Shown: positions 15,977 to 24,623 of the stretch, piece by piece
Layout of the letters: every line of letters starts with the position of its first letter
Numbering within the stretch: the first letter of the stretch is position 1
DNA from: JBFLVU01 sp037444825
GTDB taxonomy: Bacteria > Acidobacteriota > UBA4820 > DSQY01
Length of the DNA stretch: 64,000 nt
NCBI GenBank assembly: GCA_037444825.1
Contig: JBBILR010000003.1
Coordinates: forward strand, 62,001 to 126,000
Direction of reading: 5' to 3'
The notes under the pieces: model-generated
Databases searched by the model: none
What the model was told of the DNA's origin: nothing
The model's input: only the letters and a program-made list of their open reading frames with translations
Position numbers and translations under genes: made by a program

Positions 15977-16945
15977 TCAGGCGGCGGGGAATCCGCCGGG
16001 CGGGATCCGGTAGGTCCCGATCTTCTCCATCACGGCGTTGAACTCGGCGACGATGGTCTCCAGGATCTCCCGGACGGAGGCGCGCCGCTTCACCAGTCCC
16101 GCCACCTGTCCCATCATGACGGAGCCCCGCGTGACGTCGCCCTCCATGACGGCCGCCCGAAGCCTCCCCACGGCGAGCCCCTCGATCTCCTCCCAGGGGG
16201 CCCCCTTGCCCTCCATCTCGTGGAACTCCTGGGTCAGCATGTTCTTGAGGGCCCGGACGGGCTTGTTGATGGAGCGTCCGGTGACGGCGGTGGAGCGGTC
16301 GGTGGCCTTGACGATGGCCTCCTTGTAGTTGTCGTGGGCCCTGGATTCGTGGGCCACCACCAGGGCGGTGCCGAGCTGGATCCCCTGGGCGCCCAGGGCG
16401 AAGGCGGCGGCCATGCCCCGGCCGTCGGCGATGCCCCCGGCGGCGATGACGGGAATGGAGAGGGCGTCGACCATCTGCGGGATCAGGGGCATGGTGGCGG
16501 TGTCGCCGATGTGGCCGCCGGCCTCCTCCCCCTCGGCCACGATGGCGTCGGCTCCGGACCGCTCCAAGCGCCGGGCCAGGGCCACGGAGTTCACCACGGG
16601 GACGACGGTGCAGCCCGCCTTCTTCAGCTCCTCGATGACGGGGCCGCTGTTGCCGGCCCCCAGCGTCACCACGGGGACGCGCTCCTCCTTGACCACCTCG
16701 ATGCACTGCCGGAAGTTGGGGGAAAGGAGGATCAGGTTCACCGCGAAGGGCTTCTCCGTGAGGGTGCGGAGCTTGCGGATCTCCTCCCGCAGCAGCTCCC
16801 CCGGCATGTTGCCGGTGGCGATGCACCCCAGCCCCCCGGCCTGGCTGACGGCGGAGGCGAGAACCGCCTCCGAGACCCAGGTCATGCCCCCCTGGAGGAT
16901 GGGGTAGGGGATGCGGAAAAGACGGCATACGGCGTTGTCCTTCAT
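15977..16945 (-). CDS. fabK: Enoyl-ACP reductase II FabK (FMN-dependent)
   Basis: The product is 322 aa. I chose the ATG that overlaps the Nudix stop (ATGA) and has GGGGAG eight bases upstream over a GTG nine codons earlier. RIPYPILQGGMTWVSEAVLA, GGLGCIATGNMP, GADAIVAEGEEAGGHIG, IPVIAAGGIADGRG and GTALVVAHES match FabK closely. Nitronate monooxygenases share the FMN TIM barrel but fit less well. It would reduce enoyl-ACP in fatty-acid synthesis. It is unusual in being embedded among signalling and unrelated metabolic genes. Confidence 0.85.
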   Translation of the reverse strand: MKDNAVCRLFRIPYPILQGGMTWVSEAVLASAVSQAGGLGCIATGNMPGELLREEIRKLRTLTEKPFAVNLILLSPNFRQCIEVVKEERVPVVTLGAGNSGPVIEELKKAGCTVVPVVNSVALARRLERSGADAIVAEGEEAGGHIGDTATMPLIPQMVDALSIPVIAAGGIADGRGMAAAFALGAQGIQLGTALVVAHESRAHDNYKEAIVKATDRSTAVTGRSINKPVRALKNMLTQEFHEMEGKGAPWEEIEGLAVGRLRAAVMEGDVTRGSVMMGQVAGLVKRRASVREILETIVAEFNAVMEKIGTYRIPPGGFPAA

Positions 16946-17715
16946 GAGCGTTCTCCCCGCCCGGCGAGCCACCCCCCGCGCGCCAGGGCCGATCGAAAGG
17001 GCTCCAGAAGCGGAATTTCCGAAGGCGACGCGTAACGGCCTTCCAGGGGAAGATACCCCAAACGGAGGCAGAGGCGCCAGGCCAGGATCTCCAGCTTGGG
17101 GTCCTCCATCTCGCCGGCGGCGGACCTGCGGAGAATCTCACGCGCGGGGGAGAAGCGGACCGCCGGGGCGTCGGCCTCGTTCACCGAGCCGTCTCCCGGA
17201 GCCCTCTCCCGGCGGGAGGGGACCACCCGCACGGCGCAGAGGTGGATCTTCTCGGAGGACTGGCCGTGGGAGGGGAAGAAGCCGCCGCCCAGGGAGAGCA
17301 CCTCCTCCGCCGCCACGCGGAAGCCGGCCTCTTCCCAGACCTCCTCCACCACCCGCCGGAGGAGGCCTTCCCGGCCCCGGTCCGTCTCCTCCACGCTGCC
17401 CGCCACCGCCTCTGGGGTGTGGAGGTAGACCCGCCCGTCGGGAACGGCCAGGGGCAGGTCCTTTCGGAAGTAAACGGGAACGCGGATTCCCGGGCGCCAG
17501 GCCAAGTGAGGCTCCCCCCCCTCCTCGTGGAAGAGGGCGATGGCGACGGCGTCGAAGCCCCGGCGGTGGATGTACTCGTAGAGGTACGGCCGGGACCGGC
17601 CGCCGCCTGCGTACACGTTCCGGTACTTGAGCCGCACCAGGGTGAGAAACCCGCCCTCACCGGGCGCGGCCTCCCCCGCGGGTTCGATGGAGGTCACCTC
17701 CCGTTCCTCGGCCAA
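16942..17715 (-). CDS. Nudix hydrolase
   Basis: The product is 257 aa. The Nudix helix near 115-135 reads LLRRVVEEVWEEAGF after a conserved Gly, so the metal-binding EEVWEE core is present. The N-terminal part resembles ADP-ribose or sugar-nucleotide Nudix proteins with a beta-rich dimer region. The TTG start is chosen because GGAGGT lies five bases upstream and only 1 bp separates it from the preceding stop. The substrate cannot be read from the sequence. Confidence 0.75.
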   Translation of the reverse strand: MAEEREVTSIEPAGEAAPGEGGFLTLVRLKYRNVYAGGGRSRPYLYEYIHRRGFDAVAIALFHEEGGEPHLAWRPGIRVPVYFRKDLPLAVPDGRVYLHTPEAVAGSVEETDRGREGLLRRVVEEVWEEAGFRVAAEEVLSLGGGFFPSHGQSSEKIHLCAVRVVPSRRERAPGDGSVNEADAPAVRFSPAREILRRSAAGEMEDPKLEILAWRLCLRLGYLPLEGRYASPSEIPLLEPFRSALARGGWLAGRGERS

Positions 17716-17716
17716 C

Positions 17717-18556
17717 TCAGACCTCCACCGGGTGGACGGAGAAGGCCAGGGGTTTGGTCTCCTCGAGGCGGGCGGCGGGGACCTCGGGGTCGTGCTCGAA
17801 GAAGAGGGTCCACCCTTCCCGGGCGGCGGCGGGAAGGAGGGCCCGTTTGGTCTCCAGCGTCACGGTGGGGTGGAGGTCGTAGGCCATGATCCAGGGGAGG
17901 GGAACGTGGTGCCGGGTGGGGATCAGGTCCCCCAGGTAGAGGGCCGTCTCCCCCCGGGATTTCAAAAGAACCCCCTGCATTCCCAGGGTATGGCCGGGGA
18001 GGGGCTTGAGGAGCACCCCGGGGGCCACCTCCTCCTCCCCGTCGGCGAGGCGAAGCCTCCCCTCCTCGAAGAGGGGCACGTAGTTCCAGGGGAGGTAGGA
18101 GGCGCGGTTGCGCTCGTGGGAAGCCCGGGCCTCCTCCCACTCCTTCCGCTGGACCAGGTAGAGGGCGTTGGGGAAGGCGGCCTCCACCCGGCCCCCCTCC
18201 CCCAGGCGGGTGTTGCCCCCCGCGTGGTCGAAGTGGAGGTGGGTGTTCACCACCACGTGGATGTCCGCAGGGGAAAGGCCGTGCTCCGCCAGGGCCTCGG
18301 GTAGCCGCCACGGGGCCACGGCGTAGGTCTCGCGGAACTTCTCGTCCTCCTTGGGGCCCACCCCCGTGTCCACGAGGAGGTTCACCTTCCCGGTGCGAAC
18401 GAGGAGCACCCGGGTGTCCAGGAGGATCCGGTGGCGCTCGTCCGGGGGGGTCTTTTTCTCCCAAAGGACGCGGGGGACGACGCCGAACATGGAGCCGCCG
18501 TCCAACCGGAGGGTTCCGGCGGAGAGGGAATGGACTTCGATGTCGCCGATCTTCAC
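17717..18556 (-). CDS. Metallo-beta-lactamase-fold hydrolase
   Basis: The product is 279 aa. THLHFDHAGG is the zinc-binding HxHxDH motif. Further ligands appear in LPGHTLGMQ, LYLGDLIPT and FFEHDPEV. The GTG start has AAGGAGG upstream. It is a cytoplasmic metallohydrolase related to the quorum-quenching-lactonase/AttM-like branch; the substrate is unknown. It sits 9 bp after the histidine kinase, in the same operon. Confidence 0.85.
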   Translation of the reverse strand: MKIGDIEVHSLSAGTLRLDGGSMFGVVPRVLWEKKTPPDERHRILLDTRVLLVRTGKVNLLVDTGVGPKEDEKFRETYAVAPWRLPEALAEHGLSPADIHVVVNTHLHFDHAGGNTRLGEGGRVEAAFPNALYLVQRKEWEEARASHERNRASYLPWNYVPLFEEGRLRLADGEEEVAPGVLLKPLPGHTLGMQGVLLKSRGETALYLGDLIPTRHHVPLPWIMAYDLHPTVTLETKRALLPAAAREGWTLFFEHDPEVPAARLEETKPLAFSVHPVEV

Positions 18557-18565
18557 GGGACCTCC

Positions 18566-20089
18566 TTACCCCTCCGGTCCCGGTAGGGCCGAAGGGAACT
18601 GCCGCAAGGGGAGAACAACGGTGAAGGTGCTCCCCTTTCCCAGAACCGACTCCACCTCGATGGCCCCGTCCAGGAGGCGGGCGCACCGGTCGGCGATGGA
18701 AAGGCCCAGACCGGTTCCGGGGTGGCGCCGGGAATCGGAGCCGTCGGCCTGGCGGAACTCCTCGAAAACCCGGGAGATCTCTTCCGGCGGGATGCCGGGG
18801 CCCGTGTCGGAGAGCCGAAGGAAAAGCCTCCCCTCCCGTGCGAAGGCGCGGAGATGCGCGCCGCCTTCCCGGGTGAACTTGGCGGCGTTGCCGAGGAGGT
18901 TCACCAGGATCCGGCGCAGGAGGTCGGGGTCGGTCCAGAGGGTGGGGGGGAGGTCGGGGGAGACCTCCAGGGCGAGGGAGAGGCCCTTCTGGAAGAAGAG
19001 CGGGTCCGTCTCCTCCATCAGTCCGCGCAGAAAGGCCCGAAGGTCCACCTCCTTCTCCTTCACCTCGAATCCCCCTCGCTTGAGTTTGGCCAGGTCCAGA
19101 AGGTCGTTGATGGTCTCCAGGAGCTGGCGGGCGTTCCGGTGGAGGAGTTCCAGGTGGCGCGCGGGCCCGTCGCCCAGCTTGGCCGAATGGGCTTTCATGG
19201 CCTCGGCGGCGATGAGGATGGCCGTGAGCGGGGTCCGGAGCTCGTGGGTCACGTTGGCCAGGAACTGTTCTTGCAGCCGGGTGGAATCCTCCAGCCGGGC
19301 CACCGTGCGTTTCAGTTCCCAGTGCTGCTTCTGCAACTGTTCCCGGGTTCGGTAAAACTCGCTGACGTCCCGCAGGATCCCCAGGTAGGTGGGGGGGCGG
19401 CCGGGGCGCCTGGAGGGGGCGAAGGTGAGGAGGGACCAGAAGAAGCCCCCGCTCTTCTTCTGAACCCGCACCAGCTTGTTCTGAATCCCCTCGCGGAGGA
19501 TCCGGGCGGTCCCCAGAAGGCGAAAACGCCGGATCTCGTCGGGGGGTAGGAACTCCGAGGGGTTCAGGGGGCGGCCCACGAAGTCCGCGGGATCGTGGCC
19601 GGTGACCGTCCGAAAGGCGGGGTTCACGTAGGAGACCGAGAGATCCCGCTCCAGGACGAAAATCACGTCGTTGGACTGCTCGGTGAGGGTCAGGAATTGG
19701 TCCCTCATCCGCTCGAAGTCCCTCACCAGGGTCTGGGCCGCGGAGGTGGCCAGCAGCCAGAGGACGCGGCCCCGGCCGTCGCCCAGGGGGTCTTCCACCG
19801 CGAGAAAGGCGCGGGGCGAAGCGCCGGGGCGGTCCAACACCACCGGAGTTCCCGCTTCGCTTCGGGCAGGCAAGGGGGGCTGGCCCCTCAACTGGCGCCA
19901 GAGGGAGGGGCAGGCCGCCTCCAGCCAGAGGCCCTCGAGGGGCGCGCCGGGGTTCTCGAACAACCGCCGGGCGGTGGCGTTGGCGAAGCGGATCCGCTCC
20001 TCGTGGTCCACCACCAGGACCGCCTGGGGGAGGGGCTCGAAATACCGCCGTAAAGCCTCCTCCAGAAAGGCTCGCCCGTCTTCGCCCAC
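18566..20089 (-). CDS. PAS-domain sensor histidine kinase
   Basis: The product is 507 aa, soluble with no membrane segment. PAS-like domains lie near 10-110 and 125-245. A short coiled coil leads to HisKA with the phospho-acceptor His282 in NVTHELRTP. The ATPase domain has LLGNAAKFT (N box), DTGPGIP (G1) and GTGLGLS (G2). It should autophosphorylate in response to a cytoplasmic or redox signal. No response-regulator gene adjoins, so its partner is elsewhere. It sits between the FAH hydrolase and the MBL hydrolase in the dapF operon. Confidence 0.93.
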   Translation of the reverse strand: MGEDGRAFLEEALRRYFEPLPQAVLVVDHEERIRFANATARRLFENPGAPLEGLWLEAACPSLWRQLRGQPPLPARSEAGTPVVLDRPGASPRAFLAVEDPLGDGRGRVLWLLATSAAQTLVRDFERMRDQFLTLTEQSNDVIFVLERDLSVSYVNPAFRTVTGHDPADFVGRPLNPSEFLPPDEIRRFRLLGTARILREGIQNKLVRVQKKSGGFFWSLLTFAPSRRPGRPPTYLGILRDVSEFYRTREQLQKQHWELKRTVARLEDSTRLQEQFLANVTHELRTPLTAILIAAEAMKAHSAKLGDGPARHLELLHRNARQLLETINDLLDLAKLKRGGFEVKEKEVDLRAFLRGLMEETDPLFFQKGLSLALEVSPDLPPTLWTDPDLLRRILVNLLGNAAKFTREGGAHLRAFAREGRLFLRLSDTGPGIPPEEISRVFEEFRQADGSDSRRHPGTGLGLSIADRCARLLDGAIEVESVLGKGSTFTVVLPLRQFPSALPGPEG

Positions 20090-20098
20090 CGTCTCACC

Positions 20099-20839
20099 TC
20101 ACGCCTTCGGCCAGGCCTCCACCGGGTTCTCCAGCCGGATCCCCGCCGTCTCCACCGCCACCACGTCCCCCGGGGAGAGGGGGCCCACGCCCGCGGGGGT
20201 GCCCGTGGCGATGAGGTCCCCCGGAAGGAGGGTCATGGCCCGGGAGACGTAGCGCACGAGATGGGGGATGGGGAAGGCCATGGCGGAGGCCCTCCCTTCC
20301 TGAACCAGACGGCCGTTGAGGAGGGTTCGCACCGACAGGGTTTCCCAAACGGGGGCCGTTTCGATCCAGGGGCCCACGGGGCAGAAGGTGTCGAAGGACT
20401 TGGCTCGGGAGAACTGCCCGTCCAGCCTCTGGAGGTCCCTCGCCGTCACGTCGTTGAGGGGGGTGACCCCCAGGAGGAAGGAGAGGGGGTCCTCCTCCTC
20501 GCCCAGCCGGTGGCAGGGCCTCCCCACCACCAGGGCGATCTCCCCCTCGTACTCCACCTGGGAGGAGTCCTCGGGCAGCAGGATGGCCCCCCCCGAGGGA
20601 AGGAGGGCCGAGGGGGCCTTGAGAAAGAGGAGGGGCCGCTCGGGCATGGGGTTCCCCAGCTCTCGGGCGTGCTCCCGGTAGTTGCGCCCCACGCAGACGA
20701 TCTTCGAAGGGCGGACGGGGGGCAGGAGGACCGCCTCGGCGGACGGGATCGTTTCCCCTGCCGGTCCCCGGAGAATCCCCGACGGCTCTTCGCGGACCGG
20801 GATCTCCCGGCCCTTCCACAGAACGCGGCCTATTCGCAC
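20099..20839 (-). CDS. Fumarylacetoacetate hydrolase (FAH)-family protein
   Basis: The product is 246 aa. KIVCVGRNYREHARELGN, FLKAPSALLPSG, QVEYEGEIALVVG (metal-binding Glu residues) and the C-terminal GDLIATGTPAGVGPLSPGD are the FAH signature. The family hydrolyses or decarboxylates C-C bonds in 2-oxo or beta-diketo acids, such as acylpyruvates or oxaloacetate. The GTG start overlaps the dapF end by 10 bp. The exact substrate is unknown. Confidence 0.9.
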   Translation of the reverse strand: MRIGRVLWKGREIPVREEPSGILRGPAGETIPSAEAVLLPPVRPSKIVCVGRNYREHARELGNPMPERPLLFLKAPSALLPSGGAILLPEDSSQVEYEGEIALVVGRPCHRLGEEEDPLSFLLGVTPLNDVTARDLQRLDGQFSRAKSFDTFCPVGPWIETAPVWETLSVRTLLNGRLVQEGRASAMAFPIPHLVRYVSRAMTLLPGDLIATGTPAGVGPLSPGDVVAVETAGIRLENPVEAWPKA

Positions 20840-21672
20840 CTGAGGGCCTCCTCCAGGGATTCCGTCGAGAGAAATCCTCGGTAGACGGGGCGGGCCTCCC
20901 CCGTGAGTTTGCAGAAGGGGGAAAGGCCCGGGGGAAAGGATACCTCCAACACCTTGCCCGAGCGGGGGAGAAGGCTGACCGGTCCCGAGACGACCTTCCG
21001 GCTTCTGAGGGCGTAGGCCACCGCCACGGCGCCGGTGCCGCAGGCCAACGTTTCCCCCTCCACGCCCCGCTCGAAGGTCCGGAGGGGGTACGGTGGCCCT
21101 CCCCCCACCGAGACGAAATCCACGTTGGCCCCGTCGGGCCCCCCCTCGGGGGCTCTGCGGAGGGTGGCCCCCAGGGAGGCCACGGGGACGGCCGAGACGT
21201 CCCGGACGAAGACCACCAGGTGGGGAACCCCGGCCGTGACCCTCAAGGCGGGGACCCTTCCCTGCGGCAGGGAGACCTCCACCGGGACGGGCTCCTCCGG
21301 GGGGAGGGGAACCTCCACCTCCACCCGGCCGTCGGGAAGGACCCTGGCGGAAACGACGCCCGCCCCCGTCTCCAGGGACATGGAGCGCCCCGCCGCCACC
21401 TTGAGGAAGGCGTAGCGGGCGGCGCAGCGGGCGCCGTTGCCGCAGAAGGGGGTTTCGGAACCGTCGGGGTTGAAGAGGCGGAGGCGGAGGTGGGCCTTGG
21501 TGGAGGTTTCCAGGAGGACGAGCCCGTCGGCGCCCACGGAAAGGCCGCGGCGGCAGAGCCCCCGGGCCAGCCGGGGGAGGGGGGCCACGTTCCAGGCCCC
21601 CTGGCGGTTGTCGCCGAGGATGAAGTCGTTCCCCGCCCCGGAAAACTTGTGGAACTCCAGCGGCTCAGCCAT
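20830..21672 (-). CDS. dapF: Diaminopimelate epimerase
   Basis: The product is 280 aa. FHKFSGAGNDF opens it. The catalytic cysteines are in FCGNGARC and LACGTGAVA, the two-Cys racemase pair. It converts LL-DAP to meso-DAP for lysine and peptidoglycan, fitting mpl in the same window. Its ATG lies 8 bp inside the end of the small lipoprotein gene upstream, so the pair is translationally coupled. It is the second gene of the - strand operon. Confidence 0.96.
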   Translation of the reverse strand: MAEPLEFHKFSGAGNDFILGDNRQGAWNVAPLPRLARGLCRRGLSVGADGLVLLETSTKAHLRLRLFNPDGSETPFCGNGARCAARYAFLKVAAGRSMSLETGAGVVSARVLPDGRVEVEVPLPPEEPVPVEVSLPQGRVPALRVTAGVPHLVVFVRDVSAVPVASLGATLRRAPEGGPDGANVDFVSVGGGPPYPLRTFERGVEGETLACGTGAVAVAYALRSRKVVSGPVSLLPRSGKVLEVSFPPGLSPFCKLTGEARPVYRGFLSTESLEEALRCE

Positions 21673-21808
21673 GGCCTTTCAGGAACGCCGCCGGCGGAGG
21701 AGCGGAAACTCCCGCCCGGCGGGGGTAGGGATCGCCCTTTCGCCCGCAGGCGGCCAGGACGAGGAGCAGAACCAGGAGCAGGAACAGCGGGGCGGCCTTT
21801 CGTCCCAC
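21665..21808 (-). CDS. LptM/YifL-like small lipoprotein (47 aa)
   Basis: This gene encodes 47 aa from a GTG with CGGAGG seven bases upstream. Residues 4-20 are a hydrophobic Leu-rich signal, and LAAC is a lipobox with the lipidated Cys at 21. The mature start CGRKGDPYP resembles the CGxKGPL signature of LptM, the small lipoprotein that aids LptDE maturation. In enterobacteria that gene (yifL) also sits directly before dapF, as here. The stop lies within codons 2-3 of dapF. Motif, size and synteny agree; no homology search was possible. Confidence 0.75.
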   Translation of the reverse strand: MGRKAAPLFLLLVLLLVLAACGRKGDPYPRRAGVSAPPPAAFLKGHG

Positions 21809-21825
21809 GGCGGACCTCCGGCGTG

Positions 21826-21834
21826 ATTCTACCA
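21826..21834 (-). promoter_or_regulatory. Extended -10 element for the lptM-dapF operon
   Basis: On the - strand TGGTAGAAT gives an extended -10 (TGn plus TAGAAT) 18 bases before the lipoprotein GTG. No clear -35 is seen. It would drive an operon running through 14974. Confidence 0.5.
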
Positions 21835-21881
21835 CGGGTGGGGGGCTTTCCCCGGACGACCCTATCCCTCAAAATACCCCC

Positions 21882-22181
21882 ATGGAGAAGAAGGCGGAGG
21901 CACGCGGCTGGAGGGTGCGGGGCCGGGTCCAGGGGGTGGGCTTCCGGTACTTCGTGGCGGCCCACGCGCGGGCGCTGGGGCTCCACGGGTGGGCCCGAAA
22001 CCTGCGCGACGGGTCGGTGGAGGTGCAGGCGGCGGGGCCGGCGGAGGCCCTGGCCTCCCTGGAGGCGGTTCTTCGGGAAGGCCCCCCCCACGCCCGCGTG
22101 GACGGGCTGGAGCCCCTCCCGCCCTCCCCGAGGCTTGAACGGGCCCGTTCCTTCACGGTAGAATCGGATTTCGGCTGGTAG
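21882..22181 (+). CDS. acyP: Acylphosphatase
   Basis: The product is 99 aa. RGRVQGVGFRYF holds the phosphate-binding loop and catalytic Arg, and GWARNLRDGSVEV the catalytic Asn. It hydrolyses acyl phosphates in the cytoplasm. No good Shine-Dalgarno precedes the ATG, which lies close to the divergent lptM promoter region. It is followed directly by a tRNA gene whose promoter lies in its last codons. Confidence 0.93.
   Translation: MEKKAEARGWRVRGRVQGVGFRYFVAAHARALGLHGWARNLRDGSVEVQAAGPAEALASLEAVLREGPPHARVDGLEPLPPSPRLERARSFTVESDFGW
22135..22164 (+). promoter_or_regulatory. Sigma-70-type promoter of tRNA-Arg
   Basis: TTGAAC (22135-22140), an 18-bp spacer and TAGAAT (22159-22164) lie inside the 3' end of the acylphosphatase gene. 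They are 30 bp before the tRNA. Both boxes are close to consensus. Confidence 0.65.
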
Positions 22182-22193
22182 GGCGCCGCGCGT

Positions 22194-22270
22194 GTGCCTG
22201 TAGCTCAGTTGGATAGAGCACCTGCCTCCTAAGCAGGGGGTCGTGGGTTCAACTCCCGCCAGGCACACCA
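22194..22270 (+). tRNA. tRNA-Arg, anticodon CCT, with encoded CCA
   Basis: A complete 77-nt cloverleaf. The acceptor stem pairs GTGCCTG (22194-22200) with CAGGCAC (22260-22266), followed by A and encoded CCA. The D arm is TAGCTCAGTTGG. The anticodon stem CCTGC/GCAGG encloses loop CTCCTAA, giving anticodon CCT for the arginine codon AGG. The T arm is GTGGGTTCAACTCCCGC. Confidence 0.97.
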
Positions 22271-22304
22271 CACCGCCGGCGCCGCCCTTCGGGAAGGACC
22301 GGAC

Positions 22305-23054
22305 ATGGCTTCGAGGAAACTCACCAAGCAGCAGATGCGGGAAGATCAGTTCCGCGACGCCCTCACCGAGATCTACGTGGGGACGCTCACCCACGTGGAG
22401 AGGTTCTGGAAGGCCTACCTCGCCGGGTTGCTCGTGGCCGCCGCCGCGGGGGCCGGGGGATGGTACCTCTGGAACCGGCACCTCGACCGCGTGGAGGAGC
22501 GGCAGTACCTCCTCGGCCGGGTGATGGAGGCCCTTGCCGCCCCCGTGGAAGAGAAGCCCGGGGCCGGCTCCTCCCGTACCCTCACCTTCCCCGACGAGCA
22601 GGCGCGGAGGAAGGAGGTGGAGAGCCGCTTCCAGGCCTTCTCCAAGGAGGCCGCGGGGCCCGCCCGAAAGACCGCCATCCTCCTCGAAGCCTCCTCCCTC
22701 CTCCAACGGGGAAAGGCCCAGGAGGCCGTGTCCCGGCTTTCGCCCCTGGTCTCCGACAAGACCTACGGCCCTCTGGCCCTCTCCCTGAGGGCCGCCGCCC
22801 ACGAGGGGGCCGGCCGCCTCGACCAGGCCGAGGCCGACTACAAAACTCTTTCCACCTTGGAATCCCCCTTGTTGCCGCCGGGAGAAGGGGCCTGGCTTTT
22901 GGGCCAGTTCTACGAGCGGCGGGGACAGAAGGACAAGGCGCTGGCGGCCTACGGGCAGGCGGAAAAGGCCTTCCCGCCGGCGGAGGAAGGCAAGGAGCCG
23001 GGGCTCCTCCAGCGGGTGAAGAAACGGATGGAGGGTCTCAAGGAAGGCGCATGA
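22305..23054 (+). CDS. Membrane-anchored TPR protein (YfgM-like)
   Basis: The product is 249 aa. A charged N-terminus is followed by one membrane helix (AYLAGLLVAAAAGAGGWYLW, about 37-56) and a periplasmic helical domain with two or three TPR-like units (about 105-235). The order cytosolic tail, single span, periplasmic TPR resembles YfgM/Tol-associated proteins, a chaperone-like accessory of the Sec translocon, though identity is low. The stop overlaps the next start (ATGA). Confidence 0.7.
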   Translation: MASRKLTKQQMREDQFRDALTEIYVGTLTHVERFWKAYLAGLLVAAAAGAGGWYLWNRHLDRVEERQYLLGRVMEALAAPVEEKPGAGSSRTLTFPDEQARRKEVESRFQAFSKEAAGPARKTAILLEASSLLQRGKAQEAVSRLSPLVSDKTYGPLALSLRAAAHEGAGRLDQAEADYKTLSTLESPLLPPGEGAWLLGQFYERRGQKDKALAAYGQAEKAFPPAEEGKEPGLLQRVKKRMEGLKEGA

Positions 23055-24604
23055 GCCCGCCCGACGAGAAGCGCACCTCCGAGGAAGCGACCCCCATTCC
23101 GGTGGAGCGCCAGGACCTGGAGACGCTCTACCGGCTGGCGTCCGTCGTCCACTCCTTCACGGACCTGCAACCGCTCCTCGAAAACCTGGTGGACCTGGCC
23201 ATCCAGCACCTCAACGCGGAGCGGGGGGTCATTTTCCTGCTCAACGCCCAGGGGGAGCTGTACCCGACGGTGGCCCGCTCCCTCTACCCCGACGAACTGG
23301 TGGACGTCCAGCGGGTGGCCCTCTCCGTGGTCCACGCCGCCATGAGTTCCGGGGAGGGGATCCTCAGCGAAAACGCCCAAAGCGACCCGCGCTTCGAGAG
23401 CGAGAGCGCCATCCACTACAACATCCTCTCGGTCCTATGCATGCCCCTCCAGTTCGCCGGAACGACCCTCGGGGCCCTGTACGTGGACCACGGAAAGCGG
23501 CCGGGGGCCTTCAGCGAGCGGGACCACAAGTTCCTCAAGTCCTTCGTGGACCTCGCCTCCTCCGCCATCAAGTCGGCCCAGGAGAAGGAGACCTACCGCC
23601 TGGAGAACACCTACCTCAGGCAGATGGCCTCCCAGGAAAAGGGCTTCCCGGAGATCATCTCCAACTCCCCCAAGATCATCTCCATTCTCGAAACGGTGGA
23701 CTTGGTGGCGGCCAGCAACGTTTCGGTGCTGGTGGTGGGGGAGAGCGGGACGGGCAAGGAGCTCATCGCCAGGGCCATCCACTTCAAATCCGCCCGAAGG
23801 GAGAAGAAGTTCGTGGCGCAGAACTGCGCCTCCCTGCCGGAGTCCCTCCTGGAAAGCGAGCTCTTTGGCTACAAGAAGGGCTCCTACACCGGCGCCAGCC
23901 ACGACAAGCCCGGCCTCTTCGAGGTGGCCGACGGGGGGACCCTCTTCCTCGACGAGATCGGGGATCTCTCGCTCTCCTCCCAGGCCAAGATCCTGAGGGC
24001 CCTTCAGGAGGGCGAGATCCGGCGCCTCGGCGACAACAAGCCCCGGAAGGTGGACGTTCGGATCCTCTCGGCCACCAACAAGGACCTCAACGAGCAGATT
24101 CAGAAGGGCCTCTTCCGCGAGGACCTCTTCTACCGTCTCAACGTCGTCACCATCAAGCTGCCCCCCCTCCGGGAACGGAAGGAGGACATCCCGCTTCTGG
24201 CCCGCCACTTCCTCACCTTCTACGGCTCGCGCATGGGAAGGCGCCACATGGGCTTCGAAAAGGAGGCCCTGGACATGCTCTGCGCCTACTCCTGGCCGGG
24301 AAACGTACGCCAGCTCAAGAACGAGATGGAGCGGCTGGCGATCCTCCTGGGGGACGGGGAGACGGTGGCCCCCGCCCACCTCTCGGAGGTGATCCAGCAG
24401 GCGGCGGTCCTCGGGGGGGCCACCACGGGGTCGGCGCGGCTCAAGGACTCGCTGGAGGCCATCCAACGGAAAATGCTCCTGGAGGCGCTCCAGAAGTACC
24501 ACTGGAACAAGACGCGGGCCGCCGAAGACCTGGGAGTCACCCGGCGGGGGCTCATCAAGATGATCGAACGCTTCGAACTGGACCGCCGCCGGCGGCCCCG
24601 CTGA
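23051..24604 (+). CDS. GAF-domain sigma-54-dependent transcriptional activator
   Basis: The product is 517 aa. A GAF sensor domain spans about 25-175. The AAA+ domain has Walker A GESGTGKE (230-237), Walker B GGTLFLDEIGD and ATNKDL sensor I. The C-terminal Fis-type helix-turn-helix includes RAAEDLGVTRRGLIKMI. The sigma-54 contact loop, usually GAFTGA, reads GSYTGA (277-282). It has no receiver domain, so a small ligand or redox signal at the GAF domain probably controls it. It overlaps the TPR gene; pgsA follows 19 bp later. Confidence 0.93.
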   Translation: MSPPDEKRTSEEATPIPVERQDLETLYRLASVVHSFTDLQPLLENLVDLAIQHLNAERGVIFLLNAQGELYPTVARSLYPDELVDVQRVALSVVHAAMSSGEGILSENAQSDPRFESESAIHYNILSVLCMPLQFAGTTLGALYVDHGKRPGAFSERDHKFLKSFVDLASSAIKSAQEKETYRLENTYLRQMASQEKGFPEIISNSPKIISILETVDLVAASNVSVLVVGESGTGKELIARAIHFKSARREKKFVAQNCASLPESLLESELFGYKKGSYTGASHDKPGLFEVADGGTLFLDEIGDLSLSSQAKILRALQEGEIRRLGDNKPRKVDVRILSATNKDLNEQIQKGLFREDLFYRLNVVTIKLPPLRERKEDIPLLARHFLTFYGSRMGRRHMGFEKEALDMLCAYSWPGNVRQLKNEMERLAILLGDGETVAPAHLSEVIQQAAVLGGATTGSARLKDSLEAIQRKMLLEALQKYHWNKTRAAEDLGVTRRGLIKMIERFELDRRRRPR

Positions 24605-24623
24605 CCGGAGGGGCCCTCGGAAG

